Part shown: positions 1-12,154 of the stretch, in pieces
Layout: each line of letters starts with the position of its first letter
Numbering within the stretch: the first letter of the stretch is position 1
NCBI RefSeq assembly: GCF_002999335.1
Contig: NW_020312152.1
Span: forward strand, 1-64,000
DNA from: Cyclospora cayetanensis
Taxonomy: Eukaryota > Apicomplexa > Conoidasida > Eucoccidiorida > Eimeriidae
Reading direction: 5' to 3'
Length of the DNA stretch: 64,000 bases
The notes under the pieces: generated by a model
What the model saw: only the letters and a program-made list of their open reading frames with translations
The model's database searches: none
What the model was told of the DNA's origin: nothing
Program-made: the position numbers and the translations under genes

Positions 1-3000
1 ACTTTGGGCAAGCGAACTATTCAGCGGCGAATGCATGTCTGGATGCCCTTGCATCTTGGCGTCGCTCGAACGGTTTGTGTGGTCAGAGCATTCAGTGGGG
101 GCCGTGGATCGAGCAGGGAATGGCAGCTGGCTTGAAGCAGCATCTTGACAAGGCGGGTATGATGGGAATAAGCAATGAGCTTGGTACAAGAGTTTTGCAG
201 GACGTGCTGAAAGCTCCGCAGCAAGGCGTCGTGTGTGCCCAGGCGTTGGTATGGCGAAAGTTCCTGAGGCGCTACGCGTTCGACCCACCCCCCTTCTTTT
301 CTGAGGTGTCTACTGTCAGCACGGCCAGCCTCAGTGCCTCGATCGACCTGAGTTCAATAAGCAAGGGGGCACTTGTTGAAATTCTTGTGGACATTGCGCA
401 GACAGTGTCTGGGTCTACGGAGAAGCCGGGGGCTTCCACGCCGCTCATAGATTTAGGACTTGACTCCCTCGGGGCAGTTGAGTTCCGCAACTGCGTTGCT
501 GAAAAAACTGGAATTAAGCTCCCTCAGAATCTGATGTTTGAGAATCCCAGCGTGGAAGACATTGCGGAGTACATATTGAACAGGGCCCATATCGCAGATG
601 ATGCCGCCGGTGCTGGAGGGACGCTGGTGAATTCCTCGCACACAACGATTGACCAGTGGCTCATGTCTGTCCTCGTGCCTGCCGAGAGATACACGTTGTA
701 CGTAGACTCGCTGACGTCATCATATGAGAACCTTAGCGGCATGGCTTCAGTCGAAGACATTGTGAGTGCTCTCGAGACGCTTGGGGTCACAGCCCCAGAA
801 GACTTTGACCGCCTGAACGTCGCATGGGAAGAACTCAGAGACGCATATGCAAACCCCACAGGAGCAATGTCTGATACTCAGCGGAAGCCGCGAGTCGCAA
901 CGCGTGTTCCGCATCCCACAGAAGACGTCGAAATGCTTAAAAACAAGCTGACCTTTGATGTTACGAGCATCGAACCCATCGTTTTTCCGGAGAAATACCG
1001 AATCGCTCTGCTAACTGGCGCCACAGGATTTGTTGGTCGCATTCAGCTTTCTGTACTCTTGGAAGCTTCGGCAGACTTGGAGGTTATTTGCATCGTCCGG
1101 GCCAAAGACTCAGGGCACGCGCTTGACCGAATCAGGCAGGCATGCAAAGAGGCAAAGTGCTGGAAGGAAGCGTACTGCAATCGGATCATCCCGCTGGCCG
1201 GTGATTTTACCCTCCCCGATTTGGGTCTTGGGGAAGAAAAATTCGAGCAGCTTTCGAAGAAGGTCGATATTGTCTATCATACAGGAGGTGACGTCAACCT
1301 ACTAAGCAACTATGCACGACTTCGTTCATCAAACGTCCTGTGCCTGCTTGGAATTATCGATTTCTGCACGAGGAATCGATTGAAGCCGCTGCACTTTGCT
1401 TCCACCCTCGGGCAGTTCCCAGCTTTCTTCTGCGAGTTTACCGGAGCATACCAGGACTATGTCATCACGGAAGACAGCAGGCCTACACCAGAGGAGATGG
1501 AGGCTTTCTATCCTCCTCTCAGAATGGGATATCCGTGGTCGAAATGGGCCGCTGAGCTGGTTCTTTGTAGTGCAAAGGAGAAGGGGCTTCCTGTCTTCAT
1601 TTACCGCCTACCAAACACCTACGTGGCTTACGCGTCGGGCTACACAAACCCAACAGATTACGCAACTGCCCTTATGGTGTCTACTGTCCAAGAAGGAATA
1701 TTCCCTGTCGGCTGCGCTGCTGCTCCGCTCACACCGGTTGACACTATCTGTCAAATGCTGGTAGGCACTCGCTCTTTTTTCTAATCACACAACCACTGTC
1801 AGTGACACTGGGGCTTGCTGGTTCTTTCATCTTGGGAGGCAGCACTGGGAGGACCGCCGCCGACGTACTCGCAAAGTGTTGTGCTTGCTACTGCAGGTTG
1901 GGGTGTCTTTCCTGAAGGAGCCTAAACACTTCTTGTACCACTTATTCGACCCTCGAACCATAACAGGGTGAGACTTTCTACGCTCGCTAGGAGTGCCTTA
2001 GCTTTAGAGGCATGCATTGTTGTGCTCGTATTCATCTGGCTGCGGTGTCTGGTTTATTTCCGCCTGAATTAATTATCAGGGACCATCTGGAACTCTGGAG
2101 TCAAGAACTTGGGATTGCGTACAAAGGTGTACATATCGACGAATTCCTTGCTGCGGTCAAAGCTCGTGGCCCAGAGTCGCCCGTTTTCAAGTTTGTGCCT
2201 CTAATCCAGTTCATGAGAAAGTATTGGTTTGACTCCGAAGTACGCACAAAAGATTTCCCCATAGAAACCAAGAATATCTTCGAGGCGCTGCCTAGCGCGA
2301 GGTGGCCAGACCAAAGAGATGTCTTCAAAAATTCACTACTCTACAGGTCAGCAAGTGTTTTAGCAAACGTTTTTTGGACCTGTTTCAAGTTTTTGCAAAA
2401 GCCTAGATTCTGACTGACTCTTGCACCTTGGAATAGTCTTCCTCCTCGTGTGCAAGTGCTACTCTGTTCTCAGTGTTCAATCCGGCTTTTTCCCCAAGAA
2501 TTCTAAAGCTATTCGCGTCGATCCTGAGGCGTGCCTGGAGGATGCAAAGAGAATCTCAGGACTAGACTCTCTAGGGAAAGATCATGACTACTTCATGAAG
2601 CCACTACATATCTTGAAAGACTCACTTCTCCAGGAATCCAACCCGTCGTTCTGTGGCAAACTAGCAATGTTCCGTACCGTCAGACAGCAGCTCATGAACC
2701 TCATGTACATGGAAAATATGAGGCTCAACCACCCAGAAATTGAGCAGTTAGAGGTCAAGAAGCCACTGATCATTGTTGGGCTGAATCGTACAGGCACAAC
2801 GTTCCTTCAGAACATTATGGCCACTGACATATCCAATCGTTCAGCCCGTTACTGCGAAATGATTGCCCCATACGGCAATAATGGCCACTACTACCAAAAG
2901 GGACTCAGCAACGACCCTGAATCGTGGAACCGCGTACGTGTGGGCACACTGCAAGAATAAGCTCCACAGCCGTTTCCCGTTGCTTGTGATGACAATTGTA

Positions 3001-3964
3001 GAAACAATGCTGCTCAAAAGTTTGCGTCTGCCCAATGCGATGTGCCCTTTTTGTACAGGATCCAAGAATCAGCTTTGCACAGGAAGTGCTCGATAGCCAG
3101 CTGGCTTTGTCCGAGGAATGGATAAGCATCCATGCACAGAGTGCCGAACTTCCAGAAGAAGATTTTGTTATCCTTGAGCACTGCGGCAGATGCTATTCCA
3201 TTTGCACCGAATTTAATGTCCCGTCGTATCGCAAGTGGCTGTATGCTAATGACTACCAGGAAATGAAGAACGCATATAAATTCCATAAGCGATTCCTTCA
3301 GCATCTGCAATACCAACGCGTTGCTGATCGTTGGCTTCTAAAGATGCCATTCCACCTCTTCACTCTTGATGCACTTTTCGACACCTACCCAGATGCAAGG
3401 ATTATTTTCATGCACAGGTAAGCACATGTCGAGGGAGCCTTCTGTACTCAACGTCACGGGATGTCGAGCTGCCTAAATACTAGTTCCTTGGATTAATGCC
3501 ACAGTAGTGCGCATTCTTAATTTGTTTTTCTCAGGGACCCCAAAGATACTGTGGCAAGCTGGGCCAGCCTGGTGAGGTGTGCTCAGCAGTCACTCCTTGA
3601 CTCGGTGAACCCTGCAGAACTTGGGAAGCTCGAGTTAGAAGCAATGTCTAGAATGATCAACCGAGCTCTGGACTTCCGTGCAACCAGGCCAGATCTAAAG
3701 AACCAAATACTTGACGTGCAGTACAAAGATTTGATTGATGATCCCTTGGGCACCGTAACCAAGATTTACAGCCACTTCGACATTCCGCTGACCGAGCAGG
3801 CACGCGAACGCATGACTGAATTCTGTCATCAGGATAGGAATACCCGCAGGAAGCTCTCGAAACACAACTACACACTCGAAGACGTATCACTAACAAAGCC
3901 TATGGTGGAGGAGGCATTCAAGCAATACTACAACTCTGGGCTGTGCAAATACTTGAAGGAATAA
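1..3964 (+). CDS. Type I polyketide synthase, C-terminal part (KR tail, ACP, thioester reductase, sulfotransferase); 5' end outside window
   Basis: Exons <3-1760, 1897-1967, 2080-2346, 2474-2933, 3059-3417 and 3535-3964 join in one frame across GT-AG introns, giving about 1114 residues. The start is the end of a ketoreductase with its FGQANYSAANA motif, including the catalytic Tyr. Next comes an acyl carrier domain, LGLDSLGAVEFRN, with the phosphopantetheine Ser at bases 465-467. An extended SDR domain follows: nucleotide-binding TGATGFVG near base 1015 and YPWSK as the YxxxK pair near 1530. This arrangement is typical of reductive chain release to an aldehyde or alcohol. The last 500 residues are a PF13469-type sulfotransferase with a PAPS loop (GLNRTGTTFLQ, near 2780) and a 3'-phosphate motif (RDPKDTVASWASL, across the 3417/3535 junction). 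No stop or phase break separates reductase from sulfotransferase, so a single fused protein is inferred. Substrate is unknown. Confidence 0.88.
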
Positions 3965-4558
3965 ACATCTGATGTGTCTGTGGTCAACATAGCGATTTGT
4001 TTGTGCGTTGCACGGCCCCAGCAGATGCCTCTTCTTGCCAAGCCCTCATCATATCATTCTCCTATAATGTAACCTTATTTTTCAATAATTAGCTAGACTT
4101 GTTCCGTCCATTCGACAGAGCGAGATTGGTGCACGCACCAGCAAGTAGTCGTCACCGAATCAATGCCATGAAACACTGTTCTAAGGCAGCACTGCCTACA
4201 GGCAGCCGCCGTGAATCGGGCCTCCATTGGTAGCCAGGATCACCCTAGCCACAGCTAAATTATGAGTTGCTGTAGATACTTGCCCCAGATTCGTTATAAG
4301 ATGAATGCCAGATTGATATACAAGGAAGCATATGGCACTGCAGCTGAAGAGATGGTCACAATTGCTTTGCATAGCTACTTTACACATCCGTAAAGTCTCT
4401 GAATTTGGAACGATGAATTACTGCGAGAGATCTCCGGATAACTTCCGTAAATTGGCAACTTCCTAAGGCTCCTTTGTTATTTAAGGTTGGCCGGGAACAC
4501 CAAGTTCCACGCTGTGCAAAAAGGGAATACCATGCATTCCAGCAAGCCATTGGCAAAT
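3965..4558. other. Intergenic region between convergent genes
   Basis: This holds the 3' flanks of the polyketide synthase and of the minus-strand alveolin gene. It is relatively AT-rich. Short open frames occur but none has a recognisable motif or splice pattern. No repeat or RNA gene was seen. Confidence 0.6.
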
Positions 4559-6872
4559 TTAGTTGCCACTGCAAGTACAGCAGGCTCCACTGCTTCCTCC
4601 ACAGGCTGCTGAGCAGACGGGGCAGCATGATGCAGGCTTCGCCGCTTGCTGAGCCCTCGTCTTTGGCAGTCCGTGCTCATCCACCTCAACCCAAGGTGCC
4701 TCGCCAAAGGCATGAGAATCTTGTTGAAGTCTGGCGGCCTGTTCAGCTGATAGCTGTACCTGAGTCGGGTACTGCATCGCCATGCTGTGCAATGCCTTTT
4801 GGTGAGCTTCAAACCATTCAGGTGTGTACATCTCATGGGTTTCAGTTGTCTCCTTCTTGATCCATTCGTTCTGCAAGTATGTCATGTTCAGTGGGTGTCC
4901 TGGATGTAGGGCGAGAGGCTCTACTCCTTCACGAGCTTCGGGGTCGCTCACTTCAGCTCCTTCTGCACTTTCGTCTGGTCTCTTGCTGCCCGGCTCACCG
5001 AATACGGTGCCTTCAGGATGCTGGACGTATGGATATTTATCGCCGAGCTCCTCCTTCCTCCTCTCCGCCAAATCGGCGTTAACTCTCATCCACATAGCGT
5101 GAACGTCTGCTTGAGAGAGCTCAGCAGGATTAATTGGCTGTGCCTTCTCCACAAATTCGTGCACCTTGATCTCAACATCGCACGGTACTGGCTTAATGAT
5201 ATCCTGAACCTGAAGGAAGGGTTTCTCCTTGATGCACTCAACTTCATAAACCTCGTTGGTCCACCGGACGCGAGGAACCACGCGACGCCGAACAGGAACG
5301 GGGACGAAATGGTCTCTGAACTTTAGCACCGGCACCTGAACTGGGACGACAATGGGCTTTGGGACCATATAAGGCACGGGGACATCCACTGAAACTGGAA
5401 CGTGTTTCTGGATTTCAACGGTTTTGACGACCTTTGGCTTGAAGACTTGTTCCAAACGTGGAGCCTGCAATTTCAGCAATAACAAACAGTTCTTGACCTG
5501 CCTAATACACCGGCACCGACCCAAAATCGTAAAAGCGCTAGTATACCGTCCTTCGCTAGAAATTCAGTAAGACAAAGCTTTTTTTAACTCACTGGAGGCA
5601 TTGCAGGGGCTGGTCCTCTAGGCAATCCCATGCGTTTAGCCTCATAGGCTGCTTGCTCCTCTGCAATTAGCTCTTGATATTCCTGCTCCGCCTTGTACTG
5701 GGCCTCTCTAGCCTCTCTTTCCACTTTAACTTCCTGCTCATGCTTTGCCTTCAGCTTTGCCCATTCCTCTGTAGCCACCTGGCCTTTTGGCACATACCTG
5801 AACGGTTCGCAGTCAACACGGAAGAAGAAAATATGATACTCTTTCTGCACTCTGTACAGCAATGTACGTATATGCACAAGCCCACACAGGATTGGCGTGA
5901 TCAGTTCTGCTCACCTGATAACCTCCTCGATTTCTTCGACATCCTGATAGCGTACGACTTCCTTGACTTGGGGCACCTCGACAATCTTCTCTACGTATTT
6001 GGTCTCGTATTTCGGGCGCTGGATAATGTTTTCTTGGGTTTCAATCTTGGGTAAGTACTTGTACTGGTATTCATAGCGCGGAACCTCAACGATCTTATCT
6101 ACCACCTTGACCTCGGGGACTTCCACGATCTGCGAAGTTCAGTAAGAATACTTTCATCGACATGGAATGGAGCTGCACAAAGAAGCTGTGCATGTGTAAT
6201 CTCAGGGGCAAAGCATACCTTCTCTACATATTCAGGCACGAATTTGGGGACCTCGACGATCTTCTCTTCAATAACAACCTTGGGCACATATGTTTCGATC
6301 GTCCTAACAACTGGGACCTCCACAGTCTTTACCACAGTATCAACTGGCTGGTAGGCGGTAATCGCCACCTGAGAGCACACCCGACAAGAATAAATCATGC
6401 GCATAGGGTGGGATCCAACATTATACGCAGGAGCCTCTATCGAGGAATCGAGAGGAGAAGTAGCCACAGTGGCTTGTGGTGTGAACGCCGGAATCAGTTG
6501 TGCATGCCAAGAGCGACTTGCTAAGCACAGCCGACTCATTAGTGACGCGCAGGACTACTGCTATTCTAGCATTGATCCAAGGTCATCTAGGTCTAACACT
6601 GGATCGAACGCACATACACTGAGCGGGGCGCTAGCCGCCAGAGCCGGAAATCTTACCCACTGGCGCTCAGTTTGCTCTGAAACAGCAACTGCCCTTTCCC
6701 TTTCTGTCCTTTCTTCAAGCATGACAGATCGCACAGACTCTGCGGTTGCATGGAGGTGGGCATTAGCGGGAACATTTAGCTGGGCTTGGTTCGGTTGACC
6801 AGATTGCTGTTGTTGCTGGTTTTGACTGTCGTCCCCTCCTTGGGCACAACAATCGCTGCAGTTTGAGAACAT
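4559..6872 (-). CDS. Alveolin-domain inner membrane complex protein (IMC1/IMC4 type)
   Basis: Five exons on the minus strand (6657-6872, 6219-6368, 5915-6129, 5593-5797, 4559-5464) join in phase to about 563 residues. The middle is built of alveolin repeats of the form EKIVEVP / DKIVEVP with charged and aromatic spacers. It is followed by a VPV-rich segment (PVPYMVPKPIVVPVQVPV). Alveolins form the filament network under the inner membrane complex that gives coccidian zoites their shape. The N-terminus (MFSNCSDCC, then a Gln run) and the Cys-rich C-terminus (CCPVCSAACGG...CCTC) are the kind of ends palmitoylated in this family; that role is inferred. It is transcribed away from a second alveolin gene beginning at 7649. 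To my recollection Toxoplasma IMC1 and IMC4 are also adjacent, so this pair may be orthologous. I do not assign which is which. Confidence 0.9.
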
Positions 6873-7648
6873 TTTGTCTTATTCACCTAAAGGAAAGGGA
6901 AAAGAATGGGGGGGCTCTATCTATCCACAAGGCACGCTCGAACTTGCGGCTGCCTGGGTATCGAGCCACCTGCGACTCGGTGGTGCAGGCGACGCCGCCA
7001 AGAAAAGCGGGGAAAGGAGCTCTAAATGGCTAAAGACTGGATGTTGTAAAAGCTGTAGCAAGATACTTCTACGAAGAAGCATTGATGAGTCGATTTGCTG
7101 CCTAAAAACTCTGTGGTTGAAGCTGCCAAACCGAACCAGCGGCCGACACGCCAGGCACAGCCGCCTGCAGCCGATGAGCCCTCCAGCCGCGGTCGCGCAG
7201 CACGTGCATCGCACCGGCCGGCACGGTCGAGCAGCTGGCCCTGCCATTGGCTGATTGCTGGTGAACTGGTGCTGCCGAATGGCTCGACGGCTTAATCGAT
7301 GGTGCGGATTTACTGCAAGTCTACAGTGGCGGTTTGCTTGGAACCCCAGGCCTGACCCGCGGTCTCACACTTCTCCTTTGCACCTCCTATTTCAGCTTTT
7401 TTTCTGTGAAAGGGCCTCAAAACGTTTCGGGATAAATATCGTTTGCCAACACAGTCTTGTGTTCGGCTAAACCCTTCTGCCAGCCGGTGCCGACGGCTGT
7501 CAGCCACACTGACCGTCGGTGAAAGCAACCTTTCTTGCTGCGTCCCAGATACTCTGGGCTTTCATATCCAGCCCTTTCCATTGAAATTGGATCTGAATCC
7601 CCGATCATCGGCTGGATATTGCTTCTGTGATAAATACCATCCATCAAG
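6873..7648. promoter_or_regulatory. Shared upstream region of the divergent alveolin pair
   Basis: These 776 bases separate the start codons of two alveolin genes on opposite strands, so both promoters and both 5' UTRs must lie here. No coding segment was supported. A bidirectional promoter giving co-expression during daughter budding is an inference; I did not identify a specific element. Confidence 0.55.
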
Positions 7649-9366
7649 ATGAGAGTCTTCAGCGAGTGTTGCGAGCCATGCTGCCCCGGTGAAGCCGGGG
7701 TAGAACAGGCTGATCAGCATCTTCAGCAAGGACAACTTCCGCCTGGGAGCCGCCTTGTTTCAGGAACTATTGCACAGCAAGGAGAACCCAGATACCTCGA
7801 GCCTCTGGTTCAGGTGGGTAGATTAGTTGCAGCCGACACGTTCTCCAGTGTTTCGTCTTCTACCCTAAGCCGCTTTAGCGACAAGAATACGAAGATTTTA
7901 TGTTCATGGCACCAGAAGAGTGGAATCTGAGTGATTTTAGGCTTGTGTCGGTCGAGCCTAAGGCACGAAGACGAAACCGTGTGTAGAACTTTATTTAAAA
8001 TGCATCATGTGCAATTAAACTTTTTACAGGAGCGCATCGTCGAAGTCCTGAAGCACGAAGTGGAGGAACGCATCATTGAAGTCCCTCAAGTGCAATACGT
8101 AGACCGTATTGTCGAGGTTCCACAGACCGTCGTGCACGAGAAGATAACGCATGTTTCGAAGCCTGTGATTCAGGAACGCATCAAGCATGTTCCTAAGGTC
8201 GTCTACCAGGAGAAGATCGTAGAGGTGCCTCAGGTCAAGGTGAGCTGCTTACTCATCAGCGAAAATGCATGGTACCTTGATAATCATAAAGAATTTTCTG
8301 TATTGATCGCTCGCTCCACTAAGGATTGCCTAATTTCCTAGTAGTCTCGATGTTTGGTGTGTGTATGCTGTATTTTCTGACTGCTGTTCAGGTTGTCGAC
8401 AAGGTCGTTGAGGTCCCTCAGTACGTGTATCAAGAGAAAATAATCGAAGTACCCCGTGTCGTAGTCCAGGAGAGAGTGATACCAGTTCCTCGTAAGATTG
8501 TAAAAGAGAAGCTAATTGAAATTCCTGAGGTGGAGTATCGAGATGTCGCGTTCGAACAGCCTCTGGAGGTTACTGAAGAGGTTAAGCAAGAGGAAGTGGT
8601 GGAGAAACCTTACACTCAAGTAGTACAGAGGCCTTTCGAAATGGAGAAAGTCGTGGAAGTGCCTCATATCCAACACACCTACAGGAACGTCATGACTCCT
8701 CAATACAGGCATATTCCCAAACCAGTCGAGGTGCCGATGACGCACTACAGGCCGATTCCCGTGGAAAAACTTGTCGACCGTAACGTTCCCGTACCCGTTG
8801 AGCTCCAGATAGTGCAGGAGTACCTGTGCCCAAAGATTGAGCCTCGCTATAAGGAAGTCCCCGTCCCAGTACATGTCCAGCGAACTATTGAGCATCCAGT
8901 ACCGAAAGAGGCCATGGGAAACCCTCAGCTTCTACCACTGTACTATCAGGGAAGCAAAGAGCAATTCAAGGGCAGTTTCCAGCCTGGTGGTGCATGCTAC
9001 ACACTCTCTTCTTGCTGCGCCCCAAGGGTTGACCATATCACGGAAGGCACTGCTGGAACGGTGGAGGTGCTCGCTCAAGCTGGTCTTCCACAGCATTACA
9101 TGGGGGGACCCGGACCACTCGGAAATATGCATGCAATGGGACATGAGCAGCACATGCAGGCCGAATTCGCTGCTCGTGCGCAGGAAGCGGGTCAACAGCA
9201 GCAGCAGCCACATCAAGAGGAAAGGGCTCAGTACGGAGGTGCAGACAGAATGACCACCATGCAGCAAGATATGCGTGCAGTGACCAGCAAGCCGACAAAT
9301 CCGTATGTCGAGGTTTCTGTCACTCCCTTAGCCGCTGGACAAAAGTCTGAAGTGAACATTCAGTAG
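7649..9366 (+). CDS. Alveolin-domain inner membrane complex protein (partner of the minus-strand gene)
   Basis: Three exons (7649-7813, 8030-8239, 8392-9366) join in phase to about 449 residues. The N-terminus MRVFSECCEPCC carries paired cysteines suitable for palmitoylation. Exon 2 and the start of exon 3 are almost pure alveolin repeats (RIVEVPQ, KIVEVPQV, KVVEVPQ, KIIEVPR), each with Lys/Glu/Val/Pro periodicity. A more divergent Pro/Val/Tyr segment follows (HIPKPVEVPM, NVPVPVELQ). The C-terminal 130 residues leave the repeat and become Gly/Gln/Met-rich, with one Cys pair (SSCCAP). The protein is expected in the subpellicular network beneath the inner membrane complex. The start is the first ATG in the frame. 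Exon joins are all phase 0, and acceptors have good pyrimidine tracts, for example the one before 8030. Confidence 0.9.
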
Positions 9367-11013
9367 ATATCTAGTGTCTGCAGCGCCTCGCACTATTTAG
9401 AGTCCTGATTCAAGCGACAGGCAACGAGACTGGTGTTAAATATACAGGCTTGGGCATTGTCTTGCCAAAAACCGGTATTCGTTCACGCATCACACTTCGC
9501 GTGCTACGATGCAAATAGGCACACTTTCAGCCGGGTAGATTCTTATTCCTTACATGACGTTCGGACTGGCAAAACTCTTTAATTTGGGATATTGTAAAGT
9601 GCGTTAAATTGAAACTGACTTTCCAAAAGCCAACTAACATCCTGATTTATTTACTTGTGCGTCACCACTACAAGCAGGCGGCGTGCCTGCAGCACAACAC
9701 CAACGAGCCGTGATACATAGTGTCCTTCACTGTAGGTGAACATGAATCTGAGGTACTGTTCGTATGATTTCCACAAAAGTGCTCTGTGCTAGTGAGCCTG
9801 AAAATTGGCCCTGCATGCTGAATCATTACCTCTTAGTGCAGAACCAGGTTCAGTTGCACGATAGGTTTGTCATCGGTCCTCCGGAAGAATCGGGAGTGTG
9901 TACTACAGGTTGGTCTGATGCGAGCGCAGAACGGTATCTTTATTGACGGTATGTACTGGATGGAAACTGCAAGTGGTGCAACGGCAAACCCTAGCGTTAG
10001 ACGTCCAATTGTCCAGTGCGGCATCCCCAGTTTTTCCTTGTGTAAAATTGGGCTGTGTTGCCCCCTTGTAGCTAAGATAGTACCACCCAGGCTACCACCT
10101 CAAATAATGCGGGGGCCCGACACTCGTCCGGTACTCTACAACATATTAAGTGGCGCGCAGTGCTGCTGCACGCCGAAGTTAGTCCAATCAGTTTCCTGTC
10201 CATCAGGAAATACACAGCAACCTGCTAGCACTTAGCTGGTTCATAAAACCATAAAAATGCGCATTCGCACCCAAGTCTAGCCAATACAAGGGCAATGGAC
10301 AGCCATCGGCTAATCATTTACCCGCCCACGGTTTGACTAGTCTTACATCACTCCACACCAGCTCAAAACACGCTGGCTCGTTAGGCATCTCCACGTGAGC
10401 CAGAACGGCTACAGCCAGACCACTCTAAGCAAGAACTACAGGCTGGTTATCAAATCTCATCAATAACCGTTGCAGCTTGGGTCGATTCTGTATGTCATTT
10501 ACAGCAATCCACTGGCATCACGTTGGTTCTCACGCTAAGATGTGAAGCTACGTGCATGGTGATGGTGCAACATTACAGATGACCACGCACTACCAGCATT
10601 GTAATCGCTACGAATGCCGCACTGGCAACACTTTCAACAGGCAAAAACCATATTTTCACCAGCAATATCTTGAAAACCATACTTGGGATCAGAAGGTAAA
10701 TTTTCCCTCCATAATACCTCATGAGGAGACGTTTTCCCCTCTCCGCTCCGTCTGATATACTGACGAATTCTAGTCATCTGGCAGGTCATAGCCATAGTTG
10801 TAGTCGCCCAATTGCCGTAGAGTGCGCCTCCTCTGCATCTCGCGTCGTTCCTGGCAAAAACATGCAAATAATGCAAGAAATGATATACTGCGTTCAATGG
10901 GGGAAAATTCAATGCATCGACAGCTCTAGTGCCCTATACCGCTTACCACCCAACGACGAGTCAAGTTCGTGCACACTTCGTTAAATGCTAGAGAATAGAG
11001 CAGCACACAGGAG
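9367..11013. other. Gap without supportable gene
   Basis: About 1.6 kb between the plus-strand alveolin gene and the 3' end of LSM1. Open frames up to about 120 codons are present near 9.9 and 10.7 kb. None shows a domain, a low-complexity coding signature or flanking splice sites that extend it. The part next to 11013 is probably the LSM1 3' UTR. Confidence 0.5.
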
Positions 11014-11445
11014 CTACATAGCATCTTTACTCCTACCCAGTACCTGCTCTTCATGAAGCTCCAGGACTTCCCATAGCGGTCGAGATGTCAGAGGATTTGG
11101 CTTTGACTCATCGATGGCTCCAAACAGCAGGATGTTTTCCCCACGAATGATCATTACCCCCTGATACACATCGGCGTAATATGTACCAACGATAATGCGC
11201 TGAACGCAGCGTTCCAGCATTAAGTTGCCGAACTGGTCAAATGTCCGCAAAATGCCAATGAGCTTCTTGCCATCACGTAGAATCACCAGTATTTTCTGAT
11301 CAAGCTCCTCTTCCAAACTTGTGATCCAATTTGGTGCAGACGATGGCTGAACGTCGTCGTAGTGCTCTGCCATCATGGATCCAGGGGTAGCAACCTGGTG
11401 CTGTTGATCTGCAAAATGCTGGCTGAATTCAATTTCAGGGTCCAT
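11014..11445 (-). CDS. LSM1: U6 snRNA-associated Sm-like protein LSm1
   Basis: A single-exon frame of 143 residues. From residue about 42 it shows the complete Sm fold signature of LSm1: SLEEELDQKILVILRDG, then GILRTFDQFGNLMLE (Sm1 motif with the Asp and Asn RNA-contact positions), then GVMIIRGENILLFGAID (Sm2 motif). LSm1 replaces LSm8 in the cytoplasmic LSm1-7 ring, which binds oligoadenylated 3' ends of mRNA and drives decapping. Length is close to the human protein (133 residues), with a short acidic N-terminal extension. The FG-A-D sequence after Sm2 is characteristic of LSm1 rather than LSm8. It is transcribed away from the ALY/REF-like gene at 12155. Confidence 0.93.
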   Translation of the reverse strand: MDPEIEFSQHFADQQHQVATPGSMMAEHYDDVQPSSAPNWITSLEEELDQKILVILRDGKKLIGILRTFDQFGNLMLERCVQRIIVGTYYADVYQGVMIIRGENILLFGAIDESKPNPLTSRPLWEVLELHEEQVLGRSKDAM

Positions 11446-12154
11446 GCTGGCGGCATTTGGACAGTCATTTCTTAGAAAAACACATAAGCTTACTACGTTT
11501 CGTAAAAGTAACTAAAAGGATGGCTGACAATACCGATCGTCGCACGTCGGCAAAAGGGCCCTCGGTGCATGCAAGCTTGCCAGTGAAATCGTCGCCCCAC
11601 TTCCTCCAGCACTTTTCCTGTGCACCATTCTACTAATATGCATACCCCGCCAGCAAATGAATTGCAAGTGATTGATGTTTGAAAGGCTCAGGACAACCGG
11701 GTGTTGCCTGCATACGGGGTACAGTTGGAGTGTCCCCTGTTATGCGGCTGGATGATGGGCTGCACGCGCCTTATAGTAGCCATCTCGAAGAATTTTCCCT
11801 TCCCATTTGCGTTATGTACATGAATGAACGGCGTGCACCTGGGCTAGGAGAGTTCAAGGGCCGAAAGCACGATCGTTTTTCTGTCGAGGGGCTCCCATAG
11901 CCGGCACCTCTGTCGTCATCGTCCCATAGCAGCAATTATTGCCGCCTTGCTCGCACACAGCATCGCCGAGCTCTGCTTGTATTGGGGCGTGCTGCTGTCA
12001 TGAGCAGCATGCGTCTAGACGCACCCAGTCCGCATGGTTGTTTGTCTTGCAGCCGAGAGCTCCAGCTGCACGCGGGAGTGCGCGCAGTCAGCACTGCACT
12101 GAGCCTGTTGCGCTTGCATTGATACAGCTGTGAAGCTGCTCCTTTCGCGGCACG
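11446..12154. promoter_or_regulatory. Divergent upstream region of LSM1 and the ALY/REF-like gene
   Basis: 709 bases between the two divergent start codons, presumably holding both promoters and 5' UTRs. No convincing coding segment. I could not identify a defined promoter element. Confidence 0.45.
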
